This document shows, in pieces, positions 8,122 through 15,551 of a DNA stretch of 64,000 bases (position 1 is the first letter of the stretch; each line of letters starts with the position of its first letter). The notes below the pieces were generated by a model. It searched no databases. It saw only the letters and a program-made list of their open reading frames with translations, and was not told the DNA's origin. The DNA is from Lachnospiraceae bacterium (GTDB lineage: Bacteria > Bacillota > Clostridia > Lachnospirales > Lachnospiraceae): contig JAGKTQ010000009.1 of assembly GCA_021153325.1 (NCBI GenBank), positions 11,823-75,822 of the forward strand, read 5' to 3'. The translations under genes were made by a program, and so were the position numbers.

Positions 8122-8148
8122 ATATCAGTACTTTGGGGCATGACTTTA
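8122..8148 (-). promoter_or_regulatory. SigD (sigma-28) type promoter for flagellin
   Basis: On the minus strand TAAA (8145-8148) is followed after exactly 15 bases by ACTGATAT (8122-8129). The consensus of flagellar sigma factors in Firmicutes is TAAA-N15-GCCGATAT, so the -10 matches at 6 of 8. The start of transcription would lie about 40 bases before the flagellin start codon. Confidence 0.7.
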
Positions 8149-8495
8149 ACCCAATGTAGAAAATTTTTCACTATTTTTTTCCTTATTGATAGATCAGAAA
8201 TCATGTAAAAAGAGATAAGCAGTGTGAGGTAATCAACAGAGGATATCCAAAGGATATTACGAGATTGGTGTATGGTAGTGCAGAGATAAGAAGAATTAGG
8301 TAAAAGTATTTATTTTACGGATTTTATGTAAAAACATGCGTTGAATGGGGAGTTGGGTAGAATTTAGTGGTATGCGAACGGGGATTTGCGTAATTGATTG
8401 AAGAATCGCGCAAAATTAAGATGTAATACATAATATGGTAAAGTAACAAACGCAAGGGTGTTATACATAAAAATATGTTATAAGGGAATCCTAGG
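8149..8495. other. Intergenic region, no gene seen
   Basis: I see no convincing ORF here. It holds small palindromes such as GGATATCCAAAGGATAT around 8241-8260, and a GTTATAAGGG segment (around 8478) that resembles the -10 region preceding the second repeat copy at 8579. It may be degraded accessory DNA. Confidence 0.4.
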
Positions 8496-8530
8496 ACTGA
8501 AAACTGCAACCAATTACAAAAATCTTTCCT
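8496..8530 (+). repeat. Direct repeat, copy 1, upstream of ATPase promoter
   Basis: The 35-base unit starts ACTGAAAACTGCAAC and ends AAAAATCTTTCCT. It matches copy 2 (8579-8613) at 31 of 35 positions; all four differences fall in the central six bases. Confidence 0.8.
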
Positions 8531-8546
8531 GTTTTAGTGGGATGAA

Positions 8547-8575
8547 TTGAGAAAGATAAGAAAATATGATATTAT
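8547..8575 (+). promoter_or_regulatory. Promoter of second DUF4143 ATPase gene
   Basis: TTGAGA at 8547-8552 and TATTAT at 8570-8575 are 17 bases apart. The promoter lies between the two 35-base repeats, and transcription should start inside the second. Confidence 0.65.
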
Positions 8576-8578
8576 AAG

Positions 8579-8613
8579 ACTGAAAACTGCAACTGGTTGC
8601 AAAAATCTTTCCT
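8579..8613 (+). repeat. Direct repeat, copy 2, in the mRNA leader
   Basis: This copy contains a small palindrome, TGCAAC-TG-GTTGCA, and ends directly at the AAAGGAG ribosome binding site (8614-8620). It may act as operator or leader structure. Confidence 0.75.
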
Positions 8614-8629
8614 AAAGGAGTGCGCGAAT

Positions 8630-9925
8630 ATGGAAATTAAACGTGAGTACTATTTAGACAAGCTAATAAAAAGACAAAATAACGGATTAATAAAGGTTAT
8701 AACTGGTATTAGAAGATGTGGCAAATCTTATTTGTTAAATACGCTCTTTTATAATTATTTGATAGAGAGTGGTGTTGATAAAAAAAATATTATTCGTTTT
8801 GCATTCGATTCTGCAGATGATCTTCATCTTATAGGGGAGAGTTTGATTAGTGTTGAGAAAGAAAAAAGAGGCGTGAATCCAGAGTTGTTTATGGAGTATA
8901 TTCGTTGTCAAACATCTGGTGATGGAAAATATTATTTGCTTTTAGATGAGGTGCAGTTACTGGATTGTTTTGAGTCTGTTTTAAATGGATACTTGCGTAA
9001 GGATAATATGGATGTATATGTCACCGGAAGTAATGCAAAGTTTTTGTCAAAGGATATTATTACGGAGTTTGCAGGACGCGGTGATGAAATTCATATGTAT
9101 CCGTTAAGTTTTGCGGAGTTTATGTCTGTATATAAAGGTGATAAGTATGAAGGATTGTCCGAATATATGCTTTATGGTGGGATTCCACTTGTGGTTCTAC
9201 GAGAGGGAGCAAATGAAAAAGCAGCCGTATTGCAGAATTTGTTTGATGAAATCTATATTACAGATATATTCAAGAGAAATAGAGTAAAGAACCAAGGGGA
9301 GCTGGAAGATTTGCTGAATATTCTTTCTTCTGCAATAGGTTCGCTTACTAATCCAGAAAAATTGAAAAATACGTTTAAGACAGTTAAGAAATCAAGTATT
9401 ACAGCAAAGACGATCAAGAAATATTTAGATTACTTTGAAGATTCTTTTTTGATAGAGTCTGCACAGAGATATGACATTAAGGGTAAGGCTTATATCGAAA
9501 CACCAAAGAAATATTATTTTTCGGATTTGGGACTTCGCAATGCTCGAATAAATTTTCGACAGTTTGAGCAGACACATTCTATGGAGAATGTGATTTATAA
9601 TGAACTTCGTATGCGCGGGTATAGTGTAGATGTAGGTGTTGTGCCAATTGCAGAGAAGGATAAAGATGGAAAAGTGGTTCGAAAAGCTCTGGAAGTGGAT
9701 TTTGTGTGTAATCTCGGTTCTGCAAGATATTATATCCAGTCTGCATATTCTCTTCCGGATGAAGCAAAGAGAAATCAAGAGATACGACCATTTAGGAAAA
9801 TAGATGATTCTTTTAAGAAAATTGTAGTGACGAAAGATATAGTTCCGACACATTATGATGAGAACGGAATTTTGACAGTGAACATTTACGAGTTCTTGCT
9901 TAATCCGAGAAGCATTGACAGTTAG
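8630..9925 (+). CDS. AAA ATPase with DUF4143 domain, paralogue
   Basis: This 431-residue protein is a close relative of the 2405-3664 product (well over half the residues appear identical by eye). It has the same GIRRCGKSYLL Walker A, YYLLLDEVQLL Walker B, VYVTGSNAKFLS sensor and C-terminal LEVDFVCN / YYIQSAY blocks. It differs mainly by an insertion around residues 65-90. ATG 8630 follows AAAGGAG by 9 bases; an in-frame start at 8597 would lie inside the leader repeat. As in the paralogue, a repeat pair unique to this gene brackets the promoter. Role unknown. Confidence 0.8.
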   Translation: MEIKREYYLDKLIKRQNNGLIKVITGIRRCGKSYLLNTLFYNYLIESGVDKKNIIRFAFDSADDLHLIGESLISVEKEKRGVNPELFMEYIRCQTSGDGKYYLLLDEVQLLDCFESVLNGYLRKDNMDVYVTGSNAKFLSKDIITEFAGRGDEIHMYPLSFAEFMSVYKGDKYEGLSEYMLYGGIPLVVLREGANEKAAVLQNLFDEIYITDIFKRNRVKNQGELEDLLNILSSAIGSLTNPEKLKNTFKTVKKSSITAKTIKKYLDYFEDSFLIESAQRYDIKGKAYIETPKKYYFSDLGLRNARINFRQFEQTHSMENVIYNELRMRGYSVDVGVVPIAEKDKDGKVVRKALEVDFVCNLGSARYYIQSAYSLPDEAKRNQEIRPFRKIDDSFKKIVVTKDIVPTHYDENGILTVNIYEFLLNPRSIDS

Positions 9926-9959
9926 TAAGAAAATGTGCTTTTTGAAACGGGAAAGTATG

Positions 9960-10014
9960 CCGGTAGACGATGTTTTACCGGAAACTTGACAGAAAATTGC
10001 ATATTGTTTATAAT
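9960..10014 (+). promoter_or_regulatory. Promoter of amino-acid ABC operon, with palindrome
   Basis: TTGACA at 9986-9991 and TATAAT at 10009-10014 are 17 bases apart, a perfect consensus. A small palindrome, CCGGTA at 9960-9965 and TACCGG at 9976-9981, ends five bases before the -35 box and could be an operator. Confidence 0.8.
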
Positions 10015-10050
10015 ATTTAGCATCATAATTTTATATGGGAGGAGCTTATC

Positions 10051-10863
10051 ATGAAAAAAGCATTAGCATTATTGTTATGCACAACTGTACTCGCGGGAAT
10101 GTTAATAGGTTGTGGTTCTTCTGAATCTACTAATACAGAAACAACTGCTGAGACAGAAGTTGCTACAGAAGCAGAAGCGAAAGATGACAAAGTATGGGTC
10201 ATCGCAACAGACACAGTATTCAAACCTTTTGAATACACAAATGAGAACAATGAGTTCGTAGGTATTGACGTTGATATCCTTGCAGCAATCGCAGAGGATC
10301 AGGGATTCGAATATGAATTACAGAGCCTTGGTTGGGATGCAGCAGTTGCAGCAGTTCAGTCAGGACAAGCTGATGGTATCATCGCAGGAGCTACTATTAA
10401 ACAGGAACGTATTGATTCAGGTTGGATTTTCTCTGATGGATATTATGATGCAACACAGACATTCGTAGTTGCAGCTGATAGCGACATCGCAAGCTTTGAA
10501 GATTTAGCTGGTAAGAACGTTGCAGTTAAGAACGGAACAGCTGGTGCAGATTTTGCAAACAGCTTAAAAGATCAGTATGGATTTACAGTAACTGTATTTG
10601 AAGATTCACCTACTATGTATCAGGATGTTATCCTTGGAAACAGTGCAGCTTGTGTAGAGGATACACCTATTATGGCATCTTCTATTAAAGAAGGTGATCT
10701 TGCGCTGAAGATTCCAGAAGGAATGGAAAGTGAAGGTGCTCCTTATGGTTTCGCTATTATGGATGTAGCAGATCAGGAATTATTGGATATGTTCAATGCA
10801 GGACTTGCAAACATTAAAGAAAACGGCACATATCAGGAAATTCTTGACAAATACTTGAAATAA
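10051..10863 (+). CDS. Amino-acid ABC transporter substrate-binding lipoprotein
   Basis: The 270-residue protein has a lipoprotein signal peptide (MKKALALLLCTTVLAGMLIGCGSS, with the lipobox Cys near residue 21), a short Thr/Glu-rich linker and a type 2 periplasmic-binding fold of the HisJ/GlnH family (TDTVFKPFEYTNENNEFVGIDVDI, then AGATIKQERI). It captures a polar amino acid at the outer membrane face and hands it to the permease downstream. A hairpin between this gene and the permease probably gives the binding protein a higher dose. Specificity cannot be read from the sequence. Confidence 0.9.
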   Translation: MKKALALLLCTTVLAGMLIGCGSSESTNTETTAETEVATEAEAKDDKVWVIATDTVFKPFEYTNENNEFVGIDVDILAAIAEDQGFEYELQSLGWDAAVAAVQSGQADGIIAGATIKQERIDSGWIFSDGYYDATQTFVVAADSDIASFEDLAGKNVAVKNGTAGADFANSLKDQYGFTVTVFEDSPTMYQDVILGNSAACVEDTPIMASSIKEGDLALKIPEGMESEGAPYGFAIMDVADQELLDMFNAGLANIKENGTYQEILDKYLK

Positions 10864-10876
10864 TTTTGAACGAATG

Positions 10877-10911
10877 AACGTGAGGGGCTCATTTAGGGCT
10901 TCTCACGTTTT
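10877..10911 (+). terminator. Hairpin between binding protein and permease genes
   Basis: AACGTGAG at 10877-10884 pairs with CTCACGTT at 10902-10909, followed by a T-run. It is likely a partial terminator that lowers expression of the permease and ATPase relative to the binding protein. Confidence 0.7.
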
Positions 10912-10966
10912 TAATTGCTTTTTAAAATCCCATATAATGATGTAAAAAAGAAAAAGGAGAGAACAA

Positions 10967-11641
10967 ATGGCTTCTATTTTGAAGATTCTTGATACGTATG
11001 CAGGCATGCTGATGGGGGCATTGGGAAGGACATTGCTTTTGATGTTATTGTCTTTGTTTTTTGCCATAATTATCGGTATGATCTTTGCATTGATGAATGT
11101 AGGAAAAAATCGTGTATTTAATTTTATTGGAACGGTATATGTAGATGCAGTCCGTGGCGTACCTTTGATTGTATTGGCGTATTTTATTTATTTTGGTGTT
11201 CCTGCGGGAATGAAAACTATAATTCCGGAGTTCCGTTTGTCTGCGCTTCAGGCAGGAACGATTGCATTGTCCATGAACTGTGGAGCTTATATGGCAGAGA
11301 TTATTCGTGCCGGTATTGAAAGTGTGGATAAGGGACAGATGGAAGCGAGCCGCAGTCTTGGTTTATCCTATGGAAGAAGTATGAGATTAGTCGTACTTCC
11401 GCAGGCAATCCGTACCATGATTCCTTCCATTATTAATCAGTTCATCATTACCTTAAAAGATACTTCCATTCTTTCCGTTATTGGATTCCAGGAACTTACG
11501 AACATGGGTAAAACTATCAGCGGTAATACTTTCAAGAGCTTAGAAACATGGGCGATCGTTGGTGTCATGTATATGGTCGTTATCATTACCTTAAGTAAGA
11601 TTGCAAAACGCATCGAGAGGAGGGTAAATTGTGAAAGATAA
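10967..11641 (+). CDS. Amino-acid ABC transporter permease
   Basis: This is a 224-residue membrane protein of the HisM/GlnP family. It has about five hydrophobic segments and the EAA loop MEASRSLGLSYGRSMRLVVLPQAIR, which docks with the ATPase. The segment RGVPLIVLAYFIYFG is typical of polar amino-acid permeases. AAGGAGAG precedes ATG 10967. Its end overlaps the ATPase start by 11 bases, so the two are translationally coupled. Confidence 0.9.
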   Translation: MASILKILDTYAGMLMGALGRTLLLMLLSLFFAIIIGMIFALMNVGKNRVFNFIGTVYVDAVRGVPLIVLAYFIYFGVPAGMKTIIPEFRLSALQAGTIALSMNCGAYMAEIIRAGIESVDKGQMEASRSLGLSYGRSMRLVVLPQAIRTMIPSIINQFIITLKDTSILSVIGFQELTNMGKTISGNTFKSLETWAIVGVMYMVVIITLSKIAKRIERRVNCER

Positions 11642-12371
11642 AAGAACGATTATTCATGTAGAAAATTTGAAAAAGAACTTTGGAAAACTGGAAGTATTAA
11701 AAGATATCAGTATTGACATTACAGAAGGTGAAGTAGTGGTACTGTTAGGACCTTCAGGAAGTGGTAAATCTACTTTTTTAAGATGTCTGAACCAGTTGGA
11801 GAAGGCTACAGAGGGAACGATTGTTGTAGATGACAATGTCGTTACAGATAAGAATACCGATATAAATAAAGTGCGTGAGAATATCGGAATGGTATTTCAG
11901 CATTTTAATTTATTCCCTCACAAGACTGTGTTGGAAAATATCATGCTTGCGCCAGTGGAATTAAAGAAAATGACGAAAGAAGAAGCCAAGGAAAAAGGTA
12001 TGCAGTTGTTGAAACGTGTAGGCATGGATACAAAAGCGGATGCATACCCTCCCCAGTTATCTGGTGGACAAAAGCAGCGTGTGGCAATTGCCAGATCGCT
12101 TGCAATGAATCCTGATGTGATGTTGTTTGATGAACCTACTTCCGCATTGGATCCGGAAATGGTAGGCGAGGTCTTGAATGTTATGAAGGAGCTTGCTGCT
12201 GACGGTATGACAATGGTAGTCGTTACGCATGAAATCGGATTTGCGAGAGAAGTAGCAGATCGTATTGTTTTTATGGATGGTGGATATATTGTGGAACAGG
12301 GAACACCGGAAGAAGTAATTTATCATCCGAAGGAAGCTAGAACTATTGATTTCTTAAATAAAGTATTATAG
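11631..12371 (+). CDS. Amino-acid ABC transporter ATP-binding protein
   Basis: The 246-residue GlnQ/HisP-type ATPase shows Walker A (GPSGSGKST), the Q-loop (GMVFQHFNLFPH), signature (LSGGQKQRVAIARSL), Walker B (VMLFDEPTSALD) and H-loop (VVTHE). It starts with GTG at 11631 inside the end of the permease gene, preceded by GAGGAGG. It powers import of the amino acid bound by the lipoprotein encoded two genes upstream. Confidence 0.92.
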   Translation: MKDKRTIIHVENLKKNFGKLEVLKDISIDITEGEVVVLLGPSGSGKSTFLRCLNQLEKATEGTIVVDDNVVTDKNTDINKVRENIGMVFQHFNLFPHKTVLENIMLAPVELKKMTKEEAKEKGMQLLKRVGMDTKADAYPPQLSGGQKQRVAIARSLAMNPDVMLFDEPTSALDPEMVGEVLNVMKELAADGMTMVVVTHEIGFAREVADRIVFMDGGYIVEQGTPEEVIYHPKEARTIDFLNKVL

Positions 12372-12382
12372 GAGTGCTGCCT

Positions 12383-12967
12383 ATGAAAAAAATAATAACA
12401 ATTAGTCGTGAATTTGGAGCAGGCGGAAGTGCTATTGGCATGGAAGTGGCAAAAAGACTTGGTTTTGAGTTTTATGATAAGGCGATTATCTTAAGAACTG
12501 CCAAGGAGTCTAATATTGATGTGGAAAGTATATTAAGATGGGACGAGAAAGTTCCAAAGAACTTCGGCTTTGCACAGAGTCTTTTTGACTTTTACAACAG
12601 ACCTTTGAATGAAAAGCTGTTTGACGCACAAAAGGATGTGATTCGCAGAATCGGTGAAAAAGGCAAATGCGTTATTGTAGGTAGAAATGCCAATACGATA
12701 TTAAAAGAGTTTGATAATTGTCTGCACGTATTTGTGCATGCAGATCCGTACTGGCGTATGGAACATATGAAAGAAAAGATGCCGGATGCAACGGAAGCAA
12801 AAATCAGTGAACAGATTCGTGTTATTGATAAGGCAAGAAGAAAATATTGTGCTTATTATACGAACACAGAATTTGGTGTAGCGGATTATTATGATATTTC
12901 TTTAAATTCATCATCACTTGGAATCGAAACATGTATTGATACAATTTGTAATATTGCTAGTTTATAA
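12383..12967 (+). CDS. Cytidylate kinase-like family protein
   Basis: The 194-residue protein begins MKKIITISREFGAGGSAIG, the P-loop pattern of the cytidylate-kinase-like family, which is widespread in Lachnospiraceae but distinct from Cmk. A later block, GKCVIVGRNANTIL, and the RRKYCAYYTNTEFG segment are also typical. The substrate is not established for this family. ATG 12383 has AGGAG at 12370-12374, and the gene follows the ABC ATPase by 11 bases, so it is co-transcribed with the transporter. A terminator follows. Confidence 0.75.
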   Translation: MKKIITISREFGAGGSAIGMEVAKRLGFEFYDKAIILRTAKESNIDVESILRWDEKVPKNFGFAQSLFDFYNRPLNEKLFDAQKDVIRRIGEKGKCVIVGRNANTILKEFDNCLHVFVHADPYWRMEHMKEKMPDATEAKISEQIRVIDKARRKYCAYYTNTEFGVADYYDISLNSSSLGIETCIDTICNIASL

Positions 12968-12973
12968 GAATGA

Positions 12974-13007
12974 GAAATCTGTTTGGAAACAAGCAGATTT
13001 CTTTTTT
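12974..13007 (+). terminator. Rho-independent terminator
   Basis: GAAATCTGTTTG at 12974-12985 pairs with CAAGCAGATTTC at 12990-13001 (one G-U) around a GAAA loop, followed by six Ts. It ends the amino-acid transporter operon. Confidence 0.85.
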
Positions 13008-13025
13008 ATTTTTTTATTAATAATG

Positions 13026-13093
13026 AAAGTCAACATAAATTTATTGTAAAACGATAAAAATATGTTGACTTTTTAAAATTGGAGTAGTATTCT
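13026..13093 (+). promoter_or_regulatory. Promoter with 12-bp inverted operator over -35 box
   Basis: TTGACT at 13065-13070 and TATTCT at 13088-13093 are 17 bases apart. AAAGTCAACATA at 13026-13037 and its exact reverse complement at 13061-13072 form a perfect 12-bp inverted repeat whose right arm contains the -35 box. The HTH protein encoded second in the operon is the natural candidate to bind here. Confidence 0.7.
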
Positions 13094-13135
13094 ATGGATA
13101 AATAAGGAAATAAAAACAAATAAAGGAGGCATCTT

Positions 13136-13615
13136 ATGAGCCAAAAAAGTTTAAGCAAATGGTTAAAAGGAATTGTTGCAGGAATGGCTGCTTGTGGAGT
13201 GATCATTTATCTATATTTAATTCCAATCTGGGGGAAAGATTTAGCAGAAGCAAATCCGGAATTTTCATACTGTTATATCCCTTGGTTGGTAGCAATACTG
13301 ATTTCAGCAATTCCCTGTTTTTGTGTGCTCTACTTTGGATGGAAGATTTCATCGGAGATTGGAAAAGATAATTCTTTTTCTATGAAAAATGCAGCATATT
13401 TAAAAAATATCGCTATATTGGCAGCGTTAGATAGTGCATATTTCTTTGTAGTGAATCTGGTATTTATGATATTGGGAATGAACCATCCGGGGATTTTTCT
13501 TCTTTCGCTTATGGTAGTTTTTGCAGGAGTCGTAGTAACGGTAGCGGCAGCAGCCCTTTCGCATTTGGTACAAAAGGCAGCAGAAATTGAGCGGGAAAAT
13601 GAACTAACAATATAG
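13136..13615 (+). CDS. DUF2975 membrane protein
   Basis: The 159-residue protein has four hydrophobic segments (about residues 12-30, 48-68, 95-115 and 120-145) and the DUF2975 layout, with the SFSMKNAAYLKNIAILA block between segments 2 and 3. The family has no known activity but is repeatedly encoded next to a short Cro/CI-type regulator, as here. AAAGGAGG precedes the ATG. It is the first gene of a three-gene operon whose promoter carries a perfect inverted repeat. Confidence 0.8.
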   Translation: MSQKSLSKWLKGIVAGMAACGVIIYLYLIPIWGKDLAEANPEFSYCYIPWLVAILISAIPCFCVLYFGWKISSEIGKDNSFSMKNAAYLKNIAILAALDSAYFFVVNLVFMILGMNHPGIFLLSLMVVFAGVVVTVAAAALSHLVQKAAEIERENELTI

Positions 13616-13645
13616 AGAATGATTTGCGAAGAAGAGGTGAAGAAA

Positions 13646-13876
13646 ATGGCAATTATCGTAAATATAGATGTCATGCTGGCAAAACGGAAAATGAGTGTGA
13701 CAGAATTATCAGAACGAGTTGGAATTACGATGGCGAATATTTCTATTTTGAAAAATGGAAAGGCAAAAGCGATAAAAGTGGATACATTGAATAAGATCTG
13801 TAAAGCATTGGAATGCCAGCCGGGGGATATTTTAGAATGGAGGGATGAAGATGGAGATGATGGAGCAACAGAATAA
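13646..13876 (+). CDS. Cro/CI-type HTH regulator (YozG-like)
   Basis: The 76-residue protein is a single helix-turn-helix: MLAKRKMSVTELSERVGI forms helices 1-2 and TMANISILKNGKAKAI the recognition helix, and the end, LECQPGDILEW, is typical of YozG-like regulators paired with DUF2975. ATG 13646 has GAAGAGGTGA upstream; the in-frame ATG at 13619 has none. It overlaps the next gene by about 26 bases. Autoregulation through the inverted repeat at 13026-13072 is likely but inferred. Confidence 0.85.
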   Translation: MAIIVNIDVMLAKRKMSVTELSERVGITMANISILKNGKAKAIKVDTLNKICKALECQPGDILEWRDEDGDDGATE

Positions 13877-15347
13877 GCAGAAAAGCTCCGTGTTGGAGCA
13901 GAACACGATATTTTTTCTGCGAGTTGCATTGCTTTATGGTATATGTTTTGCAATAGCTTTTTATAAAAACTATGTGGGGATTACTTTTCCGATTATTACC
14001 ATAGTAGCATTAGTAGGCTGTGGTTTATTTTTAAAAAAATCAGGAATTGCATGGAAAGCACAAAATCTTTTCTTTGTAATATCCATAATCTTGCTGGGAA
14101 TCAGCACCATGTTGACTACAAATACATTTATTGTTTTTTTTAATTCTATCGGTATCTTGTTGTTGCTTACTGTCTTTATGCTGCAACAGATATATCCTGA
14201 TAATAAATGGAACTTGATAAAATATATTCGTAATATAATATTGTTATATTTAACTATGATATCTCAAATAGCAGTTCCTTTTTTGAATTGGAATAAATAC
14301 AGACAGGAAAAAAGAGAGAGAAAGCAAAAAAATCCAAATACAAAATATATTGTACAAGGAATTTTAATCGGTCTTCCAATGCTTGTTTTGGTAATTGCAT
14401 TATTAAGCAGTGCAGATGCCGTGTTCGGAAAATATATCGGAGAAAGCTTTCAGGTAGTGTTGAACAACATTTACCCGAATCCCAACAAGAATGGTTTAGT
14501 GCTAGTAGGACTAATAATACTTGGATTTATGGGAATCTATACTTTTTTATCGGTATTGGATTACAACGATATGTCGACGCCACCTACAAAAAAGGAAAAG
14601 AAAAATCCGATTACAGCAATCACATTTATTACTATGATAACAGTGGTATATATTATTTTTAGTGTAATCCAAATAGTGTGTCTGTTTAGCGGTGGAATGA
14701 TATTGCCAGAAGGTTATACTTATGCAGGATATGCCCGTCAAGGATTCTTCCAGCTATTGTTTTTATGTATTTTCAATTTGATGTTAGTGCTGTGTTGTAT
14801 GTCAGTGTATGAAAGGAACAGATTGTTGAAAGTTCTTTTGATGATATTTTCTGGTTGTACTTACATTATGATTGCATCCAGTGCCTACCGTATGATCCTG
14901 TATATATCTGCTTTTCGATTAACCTTTTTGAGGGTACTTGTACTATGGTTCTTGGCGCTTTTGGCAGTGCTGATGATTGGAGTAATGTGGAATATCAGAA
15001 AGGAGAATTTTGCATTGTTCCGTTATGGAATGGTCATGGTGACCGTATTCTATCTGGCACTGTCCTTTAGTCATCCGGATTATTGGATTGCAAAATATAA
15101 TATTGCCATGATGGAAGAAGAGCTGTGTTATGAAGATCTTTCTTATTTATGCAGTCTGTCTTTGGATGCAGCACCTGCACTTGCAGAATGTCATCCAAAG
15201 CATACAGGCAAAGATTATTGGTGCGATGCATGTGTATTGGAAAGGTATTTTGAAAAAATAGAAAAAGGAACAAGTTTGAATATCAGAACTTTTAATTTAT
15301 CTAAATATCAATCACTGAAAGCAGCAGAGGAATACCTTGGCGAATAG
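13851..15347 (+). CDS. DUF4153/DUF4173 family polytopic membrane protein
   Basis: This is a protein of about 498 residues with roughly eleven or twelve hydrophobic segments through residue 400 and a soluble C-terminal tail (ELCYEDLSYLCSLSLDAAPAL, then CHPKHTGKDYWCDACVLERYF, rich in Cys and His). The tail with its repeat-like short helices and the loop YTYAGYARQGFFQL are features I associate with DUF4173 proteins; their function is unknown. Several ATGs (13845, 13851, 13857, 13860) are possible; 13851 is best spaced from GGAGG. The stop codon lies inside the terminator stem. Confidence 0.7.
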   Translation: MEMMEQQNKQKSSVLEQNTIFFLRVALLYGICFAIAFYKNYVGITFPIITIVALVGCGLFLKKSGIAWKAQNLFFVISIILLGISTMLTTNTFIVFFNSIGILLLLTVFMLQQIYPDNKWNLIKYIRNIILLYLTMISQIAVPFLNWNKYRQEKRERKQKNPNTKYIVQGILIGLPMLVLVIALLSSADAVFGKYIGESFQVVLNNIYPNPNKNGLVLVGLIILGFMGIYTFLSVLDYNDMSTPPTKKEKKNPITAITFITMITVVYIIFSVIQIVCLFSGGMILPEGYTYAGYARQGFFQLLFLCIFNLMLVLCCMSVYERNRLLKVLLMIFSGCTYIMIASSAYRMILYISAFRLTFLRVLVLWFLALLAVLMIGVMWNIRKENFALFRYGMVMVTVFYLALSFSHPDYWIAKYNIAMMEEELCYEDLSYLCSLSLDAAPALAECHPKHTGKDYWCDACVLERYFEKIEKGTSLNIRTFNLSKYQSLKAAEEYLGE

Positions 15348-15361
15348 CCGAGGTATTTTTT
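15331..15361 (+). terminator. Terminator overlapping the stop codon
   Basis: AATACCTTGGC at 15331-15341 pairs with GCCGAGGTATT at 15347-15357 (one G-U) and is followed by Ts. The TAG at 15345-15347 lies in the loop and stem, so the terminator is partly coding. Confidence 0.8.
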
Positions 15362-15551
15362 GCTTCTTATACCCTTTCGGTTTGCGTTTTCTCAGAGAGT
15401 TGGAACAAGGAAGACGAAAGAACTTATTGGGAAAAAAATAGAAATCATAAGATAGTGTTAAAAATATGGCAAAATGGGTATAGAAAATTAGTACAGACCA
15501 CGTTATACTGCAATTATGTGAAAAATATAATGGCAAAAATGGGGGCATACA

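Noticed and set aside
8324..8509. Minus-strand frame of 61 residues in the flagellin/ATPase gap
   Set aside because: No ribosome binding site or family resemblance; composition typical of random AT-rich DNA.
13330..13953. Minus-strand frame of 207 residues
   Set aside because: It is antisense to the DUF2975 and HTH genes, whose families are recognisable.
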